DNA of 64,000 nucleotides from Bdellovibrio bacteriovorus (GCF_002208115.1 NZ_CP020946.1:1116001-1180000), one strand, 5' to 3'. Numbered from the stretch's first letter, positions 7,994 to 16,202 are shown. The notes: a model not told the origin generated them from the sequence alone. Numbers and translations: made by a program.

Positions 7994-8627
7994 GATGGTG
8001 GCTCCTTCCATTTTGTCGGCGGACTTTGCCAATCTTGAAAAAGAGATCAAGGCCGTGGCTCAGGCCGGTGCGGACTGGATTCACGTCGACGTGATGGACG
8101 GACGCTTTGTGCCGAATATCACCATTGGTATTCCGGTGGTAAAGGCGCTTAAAAAAGTGTCGCCACTTCCTTTGGATGTGCATCTGATGATTGAAGAGCC
8201 TGAACGCTATGTGGAAGAATTCGTGAAAGCGGGCAGTGACTATCTGACCATTCATGTGGAGTCCACCAAAGACGCCGCAGGCACTTTGAAACGCATTCGT
8301 GAACTGGGTGCGAAACCCGGCATCACCCTTCGCCCGCGTACTGCGGTGGAAGAAGTTTTGCCTCTGCTGCCATTGTGCGATCTGGTGCTGGTGATGACCG
8401 TAGAGCCGGGCTTTGGCGGTCAGTCTTTCATGAATGATCAGGTGGCGAAGATCACTCGTTTGCGTCAGGAAATTTCCTCTGGGAGTTTGTCCTGCCTGAT
8501 TGAGGTTGATGGCGGTATCAACGCAGAGACTGCGAAGATCTGCCACGAGGCGGATGTGTTCGTTGCCGGCAGTTATGTTTTTGGCAAGGAATACGGATCA
8601 GCGATTGCCAGTCTTAAAGGGTCGTAA
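7983..8627 (+). CDS. rpe: Ribulose-phosphate 3-epimerase
   Basis: A 214-residue TIM-barrel enzyme interconverting ribulose 5-phosphate and xylulose 5-phosphate in the pentose phosphate pathway. Motifs: APSILSADF, HVDVMDGRFVPNITIG, DVHLMI, VMTVEPGFGGQ and EVDGGIN; the metal-binding His and Asp residues are all there. Start codon: TTG 7983, with GGGGGA 5 bases upstream, or ATG 7995 four codons later with poor spacing; both keep the whole domain. Its first 11 bases overlap fmt. The 3' end overlaps the convergent Nudix gene by 55 bp. Confidence 0.93.
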   Translation: MASKMVAPSILSADFANLEKEIKAVAQAGADWIHVDVMDGRFVPNITIGIPVVKALKKVSPLPLDVHLMIEEPERYVEEFVKAGSDYLTIHVESTKDAAGTLKRIRELGAKPGITLRPRTAVEEVLPLLPLCDLVLVMTVEPGFGGQSFMNDQVAKITRLRQEISSGSLSCLIEVDGGINAETAKICHEADVFVAGSYVFGKEYGSAIASLKGS

Positions 8628-9172
8628 AACGGACGACCCTCTTCCAGATAAATGGCCCCCAGTCCCTGTTCTTGCGCCAGTATCACACTGTGCACGCGGC
8701 GGCTGACAATCGGGGTGAGCATTTCCAGGGCCTTTTCAACGGCGACAAATTTGAAATCTTTTATTTCATACATGGGCAGGCGGATGTTTTGCGCCTGATA
8801 TTCAGTCAGGTCTTTGGCGGAAAAAAGCAGTTGCATGTATTCGCCTTTGACATCGCGGTTGCTGACATAGTCGATGGCCAGCAGTGAACCGGCTTGGATG
8901 TTTAATCCGAGCTCTTCCTTTAGTTCCCGTTGCAAAGCTTCGCTCGGGGACTCTTCAGCCTCGACGGTGCCTCCGGGCAGAATCCAGGCCGGGTTGTAGG
9001 TGGGTTGTACGATCAAAAGATCGCCTTTATAAAACAGCAGTGCGCCCACTCCGATGCGTTTTTTTGGCAATGAGGCGTAGTATTCACGGTCATCTTTGTA
9101 ACTTCGTAACATAAGCGCTCCAAAGTCGGGTGTGTCTGGACTGGGCTTTCGGTAGGGTGGGGTTTCGGTCAT
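8573..9172 (-). CDS. Nudix hydrolase
   Basis: A 199-residue protein with a complete Nudix box at 68-90: Gly68, Glu74, Arg82-Glu83, Glu86-Glu87 and Gly89. Such enzymes hydrolyse a nucleoside diphosphate linked to another moiety; the core follows ILPGGTVEAEESPSEALQ. A 35-residue N-terminal extension (RSYKDDREYYASLPKKRIGV) and a C-terminal helix region (VEKALEMLTPIVSRRVHSVI) flank the core. The substrate cannot be assigned. The gene stands alone on the minus strand and its last 55 bp overlap the 3' end of rpe. Confidence 0.85.
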   Translation of the reverse strand: MTETPPYRKPSPDTPDFGALMLRSYKDDREYYASLPKKRIGVGALLFYKGDLLIVQPTYNPAWILPGGTVEAEESPSEALQRELKEELGLNIQAGSLLAIDYVSNRDVKGEYMQLLFSAKDLTEYQAQNIRLPMYEIKDFKFVAVEKALEMLTPIVSRRVHSVILAQEQGLGAIYLEEGRPFYDPLRLAIADPYSLPKT

Positions 9173-9246
9173 TGACCCTGCGAAAGAGTCTCTTCAAAAT
9201 TCTAAAGGATGCCTAAATTTTTTGGGTTACAAAAGGAGAAGACTTT

Positions 9247-9846
9247 ATGAAAAAGCTCTTGGTCATGTTGGCTGTTGTTATGGGTTTCGGGAGCGTATCT
9301 CACGCAGACATTCTGCTAGAGCCGTATCTTGGTTACGAAATGGGTAAAACCACAGATCCAGATGGGAAAATTAATGGAACTCAGTTGGGTGTGCGCCTGG
9401 CTTATAGATCTCCAGTAATGTTCTGGGCTGGGCTTGATGGTACGTTGGGTATCAGCGGAACATCTGAGTTGGATTCCGGCCCTGATGAGTCTGCAAAAAG
9501 AACCACCGTATACGGTGTTGTCGGTCTTGATTTCCCGATTCTTGTTCGCGCGTGGCTGGGTTACGGCTTCATGAACGACATCGATCTTGAAGACAGCGGT
9601 AAAATGAAAGGTAAAAGCACAAAGCTGGGCGTAGGCTTCACTGGTTTGCCATTCCTTTCTTTGAACGTGGAATACCTGAAAGAAACATTCGACGAAGTTG
9701 ACGGCGTAGACATTGACGCGAAAAACGAATCCGTCGTTGTATCCGTATCCCTGCCTTGTATCCGTATCCCTGCCTCTGGAATTCTAAAAAACCAAATAAA
9801 ATTCCAATCCCAAAGCCACTCCACCGGAGTGGCTTTTTTCGTTTAA
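9247..9846 (+). CDS. Small outer-membrane beta-barrel protein with a frame-shifted C-terminus
   Basis: A 199-residue reading frame: signal peptide (1-20, VSHA then D), then alternating strands typical of an 8-stranded OmpA/OmpX-type barrel (LEPYLGYEMGKTTD, GTQLGVRLAYRSPVMFWAG, TTVYGVVGLDFPI, KLGVGFTGLPFLSLNVEYLK, ESVVVSVSLP). A 19-bp tandem duplication (9738-9775) breaks the frame. With one copy the protein would read SVSLPLEF and stop at 9785-9787, giving the aromatic C-terminal residue required by the BAM machinery. As written, translation reads on through the terminator hairpin and adds 24 atypical residues. Good ribosome site (AAAAGGAGAAGACTTT). The barrel assignment is firm; ligand or role is unknown. 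Confidence 0.75.
   Translation: MKKLLVMLAVVMGFGSVSHADILLEPYLGYEMGKTTDPDGKINGTQLGVRLAYRSPVMFWAGLDGTLGISGTSELDSGPDESAKRTTVYGVVGLDFPILVRAWLGYGFMNDIDLEDSGKMKGKSTKLGVGFTGLPFLSLNVEYLKETFDEVDGVDIDAKNESVVVSVSLPCIRIPASGILKNQIKFQSQSHSTGVAFFV
9738..9775 (+). repeat. 19-bp perfect tandem duplication at the 3' end of the barrel gene
   Basis: Two adjacent identical 19-base units (9738-9756 and 9757-9775; unit begins TGTATCCGTATCC and ends CTGCCT). Since 19 is not a multiple of 3, the second copy shifts the frame just before the expected C-terminal LEF-stop. Confidence 0.9.
9814..9839 (+). terminator. Rho-independent terminator after the barrel gene
   Basis: Perfect 9-bp stem AGCCACTCC/GGAGTGGCT with a 3-base loop, followed by six T residues. 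It lies inside the shifted reading frame but 27 bp after the stop codon predicted for the unduplicated gene, which supports the shorter form as the original. Confidence 0.9.
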
Positions 9847-9936
9847 AAGGTGCCTGGTGACTTTTTACACCTACGCCGCGTCAAAAAGGGCTGAAAATGC
9901 TGCGCTGTAGACGTAAAAAGTCACCAGGCACCTTTT
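9845..9936. repeat. REP-type inverted repeat (REPIN-like element)
   Basis: Perfect 24-bp inverted arms at 9845-9868 and 9913-9936. The outer part reads AAAAGGTGCCTGG and continues GTGACTTTTTAC. The inner 44 bp also hold imperfect dyad matches (CTAC and GCG blocks). The GGTGCCTGG...ACTTTT core resembles the REP family mobilised in trans by RAYT (IS200-like Y1) transposases. No transposase gene is in the window. It lies between a terminator and the hutH promoter region. Confidence 0.7.
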
Positions 9937-9943
9937 CGATTCT

Positions 9944-9973
9944 TTGCCAGTTTTAGAGTGTTTGCGTTAGGAT
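9944..9973 (+). promoter_or_regulatory. Candidate sigma-70 promoter for hutH
   Basis: TTGCCA (9944-9949), 18-base spacer, TAGGAT (9968-9973), 27 bp before the hutH ATG. Suggestive match only; no start site is known. Confidence 0.3.
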
Positions 9974-10000
9974 GCGGGCTTCTTAAGAGAGGCTCTGAAT

Positions 10001-11536
10001 ATGCAAATTACTGGTGAGAATATCACGCTCGAAAACCTATATGAAATCGCTCACAACCCTTCCATCAAAGCGGAGCTTTCTGCTTCTGGAAGAGCCAATA
10101 TGCAAAAGTCCCGCGACTATATCGAGGGTCGTATTGCCAGTGGTGAAGTGATGTACGGTGTGAACACCGGCTTTGGTGCTTTTTCTTCCGTGCGCATCTC
10201 GGATGCTGAAATCGAACAACTGCAAAGAAATCTGATTCGTTCCCACTCCATGGGTATCGGCGCTCCGTTCACGAAAACGGAAACTCGCGCGATGATGGTT
10301 CTGCGTGCGAATGCTTTGGCCAAAGGCCACAGCGGTATTCGTCCACTGGTTGTAGAAAAAATTCTTGAGTTCCTGAATAACGACATCATCCCGGTGGTTC
10401 CTTCTCAAGGTTCCGTGGGTGCGTCGGGGGATTTGGCTCCGCTGTCTCACCTGGCTTTGACCATCATCGGTGAAGGTGAGGCGTGGGGTGCAGACGGTAA
10501 GCCAGTACATGTGACTGAGCTGTTGAAACAAAAAGGCATTACTCCGCTGGAGCTGAAAGCCAAAGAAGGTCTTTCCATGATCAATGGCTGTCAGGTGATG
10601 ACCTCCATTGGCCTTTTGTCTTTGTGGGAAAATCGCCGCCTGTTGTGGTTGGCGGATCTTGCCGGTGCGATGTCTTTGGAAGGTTTGCGTGGTTCCAGAA
10701 AGCCATTTGATCCATTGATTCAAGCCAGCCGTCCTCATGCGGGTGAAGGTAAAACCGGTCGCAATCTGATCAAGCTTATGGGCGAAACCAGCCCGATCGC
10801 GGAAAGCCATGCGGTGAATGACCCGCGCGTTCAGGATGCGTACTCTCTTCGTTGTATGCCGGCTGTTCACGGTGCTGCGAAAGATGCTTTGAGATACGCG
10901 GTGAAGGTTCTGGAAACAGAAGCGAACTCTTCCACCGACAATCCGCTGGTGTTTGCGGATGCGAACAAAGTTCTTTCCTGCGGGAATTTCCACGGTATGC
11001 CAGTGGCCCACGCGATGGACTTTGCGGGGATTGCTTTGTCATCCCAGGCCAGCATCAGCGAATGCCGTATTTCCAAAATGATTTCGACCCAGATGAGTGA
11101 GCTTCCTCCATTCCTGACTCCAAACGGGGGCTTGAATTCCGGACACATGATCGTGCAGGTGGCAGCCGCTTCCCTGGTCAGTGAAAACAAAGTGTTGGCA
11201 CATCCGGCGAGCGTGGACTCCATTCCGACGTCGGCTGAAAAAGAAGACCACGTTTCCATGGGTACTATCGCGGCTCGCAAATTCGCACAGATTCTGCGTA
11301 ACGCGGAAAATGTGGTGGCGATGGAATTGTTGTCTGCAACTCAGGCTCTGGATTTGTTGGCTCCGCTGAAACCGTCTGCTGCGGTGAAGGCTGCGCACGA
11401 ACACATTCGCAAGACTGTGCCGTTTGCGAAAGAAGACCGCATTTTCTCTAAAGATGTTGAGGCGATCAAAGCCATGATGGTGTCTGGAGAACTGATGGCC
11501 GTCGTGGAAAACGCGGTCGGCAAACTGGAATGGTAA
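10001..11536 (+). CDS. hutH: Histidine ammonia-lyase
   Basis: A 511-residue enzyme, normal family length, that deaminates L-histidine to trans-urocanate, the first step of histidine catabolism. The MIO cofactor forms from Ala141-Ser142-Gly143 within GSVGASGDLAPLSH. Also visible: YGVNTGFGAF (52-61), NPLVF and the QASISECR region with the active-site residues. Cytoplasmic, homotetramer in the family. A GAGAGG ribosome site precedes ATG 10001. hutU follows 66 bp later, so the pair is likely one transcript; hutI lies 29 kb away. Confidence 0.97.
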   Translation: MQITGENITLENLYEIAHNPSIKAELSASGRANMQKSRDYIEGRIASGEVMYGVNTGFGAFSSVRISDAEIEQLQRNLIRSHSMGIGAPFTKTETRAMMVLRANALAKGHSGIRPLVVEKILEFLNNDIIPVVPSQGSVGASGDLAPLSHLALTIIGEGEAWGADGKPVHVTELLKQKGITPLELKAKEGLSMINGCQVMTSIGLLSLWENRRLLWLADLAGAMSLEGLRGSRKPFDPLIQASRPHAGEGKTGRNLIKLMGETSPIAESHAVNDPRVQDAYSLRCMPAVHGAAKDALRYAVKVLETEANSSTDNPLVFADANKVLSCGNFHGMPVAHAMDFAGIALSSQASISECRISKMISTQMSELPPFLTPNGGLNSGHMIVQVAAASLVSENKVLAHPASVDSIPTSAEKEDHVSMGTIAARKFAQILRNAENVVAMELLSATQALDLLAPLKPSAAVKAAHEHIRKTVPFAKEDRIFSKDVEAIKAMMVSGELMAVVENAVGKLEW

Positions 11537-11602
11537 TTTTAATAACTTAATATCTGTCGCACTGCTTAAGCAAAAGTAAGCAGGTACCTTTTGGGAGGGA
11601 TT

Positions 11603-13249
11603 ATGTCTCGAGTAGTTAAGGCCCCTACGGGCAACAAGATGGTGTGTAAGGGGTGGTTGCAGGAAGCGGCTTACCGAATGATTCAGAACAATCTGGATCC
11701 GGTGATTGCTGAGCACCCGGAAAATTTGGTTGTCTATGGTGGTATCGGTAAAGCGGCTCGTAACTGGGAATCTTTCGACAAGATTCTGGAAGCGCTGAAA
11801 GAGCTTGAAAATGACGAGACTCTTTTGGTTCAGTCCGGCAAACCTATCGGTATTCTGAAAACACACGAAGACGCTCCTCGCGTGCTTCTGGCGAACTCCA
11901 ACCTTGTGCCTAAATGGGCGACGTGGGAGCACTTCAACGAACTCGATAAAAAAGGTCTGATGATGTACGGTCAGATGACGGCGGGTTCCTGGATCTATAT
12001 CGGAACACAAGGGATCATCCAGGGGACTTATGAGTCCTTCGTGGAAGCTGGTCGTCAGCACTTTGGCGGCAACCTTACTGGCCGCGTGATTTTGACAGCG
12101 GGTCTGGGCGGTATGGGTGGAGCACAACCACTGGCGGGCGTTTTTGCCGGTGCCTGCGTTCTGGCGGTTGAAATTGATCCAACTCGTATCCAAAAACGTC
12201 TTGAAACCAAGTACGTGGATGAAGTGGCGACAGACCTTGACGACGCTTTGGCGCGCATCAAAAAGTACACGGCTGCCGGCGAAGCCAAATCCATCGCTTT
12301 GCAAGGCAACATGGCGACGGTGATCCATCAATTGATTGAGAAAAACTTCACTCCGGATCTTCTGACCGATCAGACCTCTGCGCACGATCCATTGGTGGGT
12401 TATATCCCAGAAGGTTACACTGTAGAGACGGCGAAGACCTTCCGTGAAAATGACCAAAAAGCTTATTTGAAAGCGGCTTATGATTCCATGGCGAAACACG
12501 TTCGCGGCATGCTGGCGATGAAAGATCGCGGTGCTGTTACGTTTGACTATGGTAACAACCTGCGCGCGCGTGCTCAGGAAGCGGGTGTTGAAAATGCCTT
12601 CGACTACCCAGGCTTCGTTCCAGCGTTCATCCGTCCTTTGTTCTGCAAAGGTTCTGGCCCGTTCCGCTGGGTGGCTTTGTCTGGTGATCCAAATGATATC
12701 AAGGTCACTGACGATGCGATGAGAAAGCTATTCCCGCACAAGAAAGACCTGCTGCGCTGGCTGGACATGGCTGAAGAGCGCATTGCCTTCCAGGGCTTGC
12801 CAGCACGTATCTGCTGGTTGGAATACGGAGAGCGTGCGAAAGCGGGCTTGATGTTCAATCAACTGGTGGCGGAAGGTAAAGTGAAAGCTCCGATCGTTAT
12901 CGGTCGAGATCACTTGGACTGCGGATCTGTGGCGTCTCCAAATCGCGAAACCGAAGCGATGAAAGACGGATCTGACGCTGTCAGCGACTGGGCGTTGTTG
13001 AATGCACTTGTGAACACCGCTTGTGGTGCCACTTGGGTCAGCTTGCATCACGGTGGTGGTGTGGGCATGGGTTACAGCCAGCACGCGGGTCAGGTGATCG
13101 TTGCTGACGGTACGGAAAAGGCCGCACGTCGTCTGGAAAGAGTGTTAACTGCCGATCCAGCAATGGGTGTATTTAGACATTTGGACGCAGGTTATGAATT
13201 GGCTCACGACGTAGCAAAAGAGCGCGGTGTCCGCAGTCTTTGGTTGTAA
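11603..13249 (+). CDS. hutU: Urocanate hydratase
   Basis: A 548-residue enzyme converting urocanate to imidazolone-4-propionate with NAD+ as tightly bound cofactor. Family motifs: [12 protein letters not shown] near residue 50, the nucleotide-binding [25 protein letters not shown], and [17 protein letters not shown] near the C-terminus. The frame is open from a TTG at 11591, but GGGAGGG sits exactly there, so ATG 11603 is the start. It completes the two-gene hutHU unit. A structured 56-bp element begins at its stop codon, and a terminator lies 90 bp on. Confidence 0.97.
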   Translation: MSRVVKAPTGNKMVCKGWLQEAAYRMIQNNLDPVIAEHPENLVVYGGIGKAARNWESFDKILEALKELENDETLLVQSGKPIGILKTHEDAPRVLLANSNLVPKWATWEHFNELDKKGLMMYGQMTAGSWIYIGTQGIIQGTYESFVEAGRQHFGGNLTGRVILTAGLGGMGGAQPLAGVFAGACVLAVEIDPTRIQKRLETKYVDEVATDLDDALARIKKYTAAGEAKSIALQGNMATVIHQLIEKNFTPDLLTDQTSAHDPLVGYIPEGYTVETAKTFRENDQKAYLKAAYDSMAKHVRGMLAMKDRGAVTFDYGNNLRARAQEAGVENAFDYPGFVPAFIRPLFCKGSGPFRWVALSGDPNDIKVTDDAMRKLFPHKKDLLRWLDMAEERIAFQGLPARICWLEYGERAKAGLMFNQLVAEGKVKAPIVIGRDHLDCGSVASPNRETEAMKDGSDAVSDWALLNALVNTACGATWVSLHHGGGVGMGYSQHAGQVIVADGTEKAARRLERVLTADPAMGVFRHLDAGYELAHDVAKERGVRSLWL

Positions 13250-13302
13250 GCGGCCACAGCCGGCAGAGCTGTAGCGCTGCCAAGCGCGCAAGCTGAAGCA
13301 GC
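13247..13302 (+). repeat. Structured 3' element, copy A (after hutU)
   Basis: Starts with the hutU stop codon: TAAGCGG, then CAGCC-GGCAGAGCTG, a 19-base stem-loop (GCGCT, loop GCCA, AGCGC) and AGCTGAAGCAGC. The same layout occurs from the lpdA stop codon on the other strand (29784 down to 29728). Two stem pairs differ compensatorily between the copies, so the hairpin is probably real RNA structure. Confidence 0.65.
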
Positions 13303-13338
13303 TCTCGCACTGTATGCGATCACATAAATGAATTATTC

Positions 13339-13370
13339 AAAGGCGTTGGATTTCCTCCAGCGCCTTTTTT
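13339..13370 (+). terminator. Terminator of the hutHU transcript
   Basis: Stem AAAGGCGTTGGA/TCCAGCGCCTTT with one G-T pair and a short TTCC loop, followed by a run of T. The 292 bp between hutU and the next gene otherwise hold the 3' element above and TGTGA dyads below. Confidence 0.85.
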
Positions 13371-13376
13371 ATTTCG

Positions 13377-13420
13377 GTCACAAAAGCATTATGTGACTTC
13401 GCAAAAAATAATTTTGTGAT
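13377..13420 (+). promoter_or_regulatory. TGTGA/TCACA dyads upstream of the ABC importer
   Basis: GTCACA (13377-13382) pairs with TGTGAC (13392-13397), and TCACAAAA (13378-13385) pairs with TTTTGTGA (13412-13419). Nested inverted repeats of this kind, 120-165 bp before a transporter operon, suggest an operator. The half-site resembles CRP/FNR sites, but the spacing and orientation are not canonical. Confidence 0.35.
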
Positions 13421-13541
13421 TCCTCTCTGATTTTCTTCTCACATTCATATCGTCTTTAAATGAGACCCGAAAGTCTTGCCATCTTCTGCTAATCATCAGA
13501 CCATTATTACATGATGTTCTTTAATTGTTAGGAGGACTCCT

Positions 13542-14573
13542 ATGAAATCGACAGCGAAAGCAGTGGCGATCAATCGCGCTGTAAATATGAAAGCAGTGAA
13601 GCTGCTAATAAGCCTTTTTGTTTTGTTGCTTCTGTTTGTGTTCAACTTTGAAGCCAAAGCTCAAGCCCCGGATGTTGTGCGAGTTGGAAATCTGAAGTTC
13701 GCTCACTATGGTGCGATCAGCTACATGAGTGAGTACTGTACCAAGTACAACCTGAAAGTGACCGAGCGTGTGTTCGCTAAAGGCATTGATATCATGCCGG
13801 CGATTATCGCTGGTGAAATCGACGTGGCCGCCAGCGCTGCGGATGCGGCGATTGCCGGTCGTTCGGGCGGAGTGCCTATTTATGCCGTGGCGGGCTTTGC
13901 TGAGGGTGGCGCGCGCATCGTGATCCGTCCGGATCTGGGCATCAAGTCGGTGAAAGACTTTAAAGGCAAAAAAGTCGGTGTCGCCCGCGGTGGGGCGCAG
14001 GAGTTGTTGTTGTTGGCAGAACTTGCCAAGCACAATCTGACCTGGTCCGATCAGCCGGGTAAAGACGTGCGCATTGTGTACATGGCCTTCGCCGATCTGA
14101 ATCAGGCCTTGCAGGCAAAGAACATCGACGCCATGGCGCAGAGTGAGCCTCAGGCCTCTCAGGCGATCAACAAAGGTTTCGGCGTCGAGCTGCTGAAGCC
14201 GTATGACACTCCAATGGGTGAACCGATCCGTACCCTGGTGATGACAGAAAAAATGTACAACACCAAAAAGCCAGTCGCGGAAAGATTCATGAAGTGCTTC
14301 GTGGAGGCAACCAAAACCTTCATCGAAAAGCCGGAGCTGGCTGAAAAATACGTGATCGAAAAAATGTTCAAAAACCAGATCACTTCCCAGGACTTCAAGG
14401 ATGCTATCGGAAACTCTCCGTACACTTATGATCTGACCGTTGAGCACATTCAGATCACCACCGACTTTATGGTGAAATACGGTGTGGGTCGTATGCAGAA
14501 GCCGCCAAAAGCTTCTGACTGGGTGAAGCTGGATCTGTTGACGGATGCCAAAAAGGCATTGGGTGTGAAGTAG
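13542..14573 (+). CDS. ABC transporter substrate-binding protein, SsuA/TauA/NMT1-like
   Basis: A 343-residue periplasmic binding protein. After a longer-than-usual signal region (hydrophobic KLLISLFVLLLLFVFNF at about 25-41; cleavage after KAQA or EAKA), the mature part has the NMT1/SsuA fold: VRVGNLKFAHYGAISYMSEY, the GEIDVAASAADAAIAGRSGG block that shapes the ligand pocket, and KDFKGKKVGVARGGA. This class binds sulfonates, nitrate, taurine, bicarbonate or pyrimidine precursors. Strong ribosome site AGGAGGACTCCT. First gene of a three-gene importer. Placement after hutHU hints at a histidine- or imidazole-related substrate, but nothing in the sequence proves it. Confidence 0.85.
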   Translation: MKSTAKAVAINRAVNMKAVKLLISLFVLLLLFVFNFEAKAQAPDVVRVGNLKFAHYGAISYMSEYCTKYNLKVTERVFAKGIDIMPAIIAGEIDVAASAADAAIAGRSGGVPIYAVAGFAEGGARIVIRPDLGIKSVKDFKGKKVGVARGGAQELLLLAELAKHNLTWSDQPGKDVRIVYMAFADLNQALQAKNIDAMAQSEPQASQAINKGFGVELLKPYDTPMGEPIRTLVMTEKMYNTKKPVAERFMKCFVEATKTFIEKPELAEKYVIEKMFKNQITSQDFKDAIGNSPYTYDLTVEHIQITTDFMVKYGVGRMQKPPKASDWVKLDLLTDAKKALGVK

Positions 14574-15401
14574 GTGAGTATGAAGAAGGATCAAGGATTG
14601 CTATCTAAACTCAAAGGTGTCTGGGTACCGGCGATTGTGATTATATTGTGGGAAGTCGTGGTGCGCGCAGGCTGGGTGAATCCTCAGGTCCTTCCGGCGC
14701 CGTCGGCAGTCCTCGTCAAGTGGTACCAGTATCTGATGCCACTGGAGGCTTACGATCCCGCGCAAGGTTCGAAGTTTGCCTGGTATTTCTCGGGCGAACT
14801 GATTCGCGATCTTTGGGAAAGCTTCTATCGTGTGTTCCTGGGCTTTGTGATCGGTGGGGGCCTGGCTTTGCCGCTAGGACTTTTGATGGGGGCAAGCCAG
14901 CGCATTTATGATTATATGAATCCGCTGATTCAGGTTCTGCGTCCGATTCCGCCGATTGCCTACATTCCTTTGGCGATCTTGTGGTTCGGACTGGGGAATC
15001 CTCCGGCTGTGTTCCTGATTGCCTTGGGTGCCTTCTTCCCGGTTCTGATGAACACCATCGTGGGCGTGCGTGCGGTGGACAGCATCTATATCCGTGCCGG
15101 AAAAAATCTGGGTGCGGGATCTTTCCTGATGTTTAGAAAAATCATCGTACCTGCGGCGATGCCGTACATTTTAAGTGGTGTGCGCATCGGCATCGGTACG
15201 GGGTTCATTTGTATGATCGTGGCTGAAATGATCGCGGTGAACAACGGTCTGGGGTATCGCATTCTGGAGGCCCGCGAATACTTCTGGTCTGACAAGATTA
15301 TTGCCGGAATGTTCTCTATCGGTCTGTTGGGGCTTGCGATCGACACTGTCGTCAGCCGTTTGAATAACTATCTGCTGCGCTGGCATCGAGGTCTTGAATA
15401 A
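14574..15401 (+). CDS. ABC transporter permease, SsuC/TauC-like
   Basis: A 275-residue inner-membrane permease with about six membrane segments (about 15-33, 85-108, 125-165, 205-230, 240-262). The coupling-helix motif is DSIYIRAGKNLGAGSFLMFRK (about 165-185), an EAA-loop variant. It follows the binding-protein gene directly; start is GTG 14574 right after the TAG stop, or ATG 14580 two codons on. It overlaps the ATPase start by one base (TAATG), indicating coupled translation. Confidence 0.9.
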   Translation: MSMKKDQGLLSKLKGVWVPAIVIILWEVVVRAGWVNPQVLPAPSAVLVKWYQYLMPLEAYDPAQGSKFAWYFSGELIRDLWESFYRVFLGFVIGGGLALPLGLLMGASQRIYDYMNPLIQVLRPIPPIAYIPLAILWFGLGNPPAVFLIALGAFFPVLMNTIVGVRAVDSIYIRAGKNLGAGSFLMFRKIIVPAAMPYILSGVRIGIGTGFICMIVAEMIAVNNGLGYRILEAREYFWSDKIIAGMFSIGLLGLAIDTVVSRLNNYLLRWHRGLE

Positions 15402-16201
15402 TGTCGAATCCAACACAAATCGAAATCAAACATGTTTCCAAAGTTTTCAAAGGCTCCGAACAGGATGTAATTGCCTTGAAGGATATTGACTTCAATATCC
15501 CGGAAGGACAGTTCGTTTGTCTGCTGGGGCCTTCAGGTTGTGGCAAGAGCACTCTTTTAAACGCCATTGCCGGGTTCTCGCTGCCCTCGGACGGTGACGT
15601 CTTCGTCGGTGGTCATAAAATCGTGGAACCGGGACCTGACCGCGGCATGGTGTTTCAAGAGTACGCTCTGTTCCCATGGATGACGGTCGAAGACAACATC
15701 ACCTTTGGTCTTAAAATCAAAAACGCCCCGCCAGATCAGATTGAACAAAAGCTGCAGCAGCTTTTGAAAACGCTGAAGCTGACAGACTTTAGAAAACGCT
15801 TCCCGAAAGACCTTTCCGGGGGGATGAGACAGCGTGTAGCGATTGCCCGCGTATTGGCCCTGGATCCGCCGATTATGCTGATGGACGAACCGTTTGGTGC
15901 ATTGGATGCCCTTACCCGTCGAAGTCTGCAGGATGAATTGTTGAAAATCTGGAGCGAGCTGAAGAAGACCGTGGTGTTTGTCACTCACAGTATCGAAGAA
16001 GCTATTTATCTGGCGGATCGTATTATTGTGATGAGCTATCGTCCGGGCACAGTGAAAAAAGACGTGACCGTGCAGATCCCGCGTCCGCGCAATCCCGCCG
16101 ATGTTGATTTCAACAATCTAAAACGTGAATTGTCGCAGATGGTGATGGCAGAGCAAAACCGCTTCGAGATGGCCCAGATGATGGGTTCGACCGGAGACTG
16201 A
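15401..16201 (+). CDS. ABC transporter ATP-binding protein, SsuB/TauB-like
   Basis: A 266-residue ATPase subunit. Walker A GPSGCGKST (about 43-51), Q-loop VFQEYALFPWM, signature LSGGMRQR, Walker B PPIMLMDEPFGALD and the H-loop VFVTHSIEEAIYLADRI are all intact. The LFPWMTVEDNI and SIEEAIYLADR wording is typical of the nitrate/sulfonate/taurine importer branch. Third gene of the operon; transcription meets the convergent membrane-protein gene 2 bp later with no terminator between. Confidence 0.95.
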   Translation: MSNPTQIEIKHVSKVFKGSEQDVIALKDIDFNIPEGQFVCLLGPSGCGKSTLLNAIAGFSLPSDGDVFVGGHKIVEPGPDRGMVFQEYALFPWMTVEDNITFGLKIKNAPPDQIEQKLQQLLKTLKLTDFRKRFPKDLSGGMRQRVAIARVLALDPPIMLMDEPFGALDALTRRSLQDELLKIWSELKKTVVFVTHSIEEAIYLADRIIVMSYRPGTVKKDVTVQIPRPRNPADVDFNNLKRELSQMVMAEQNRFEMAQMMGSTGD

Positions 16202-16202
16202 G

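Noticed and set aside
11039-12499. 486-codon minus-strand frame over hutH and hutU
   Set aside because: Antisense to two certain genes; His/Phe-rich shadow product.
13260-13312. tRNA-like cloverleaf after hutU
   Set aside because: A 7-bp outer stem and inner hairpin are present, but there is no anticodon arm, T-loop GTTCRA or CCA; the region is explained by the repeated 3' element.
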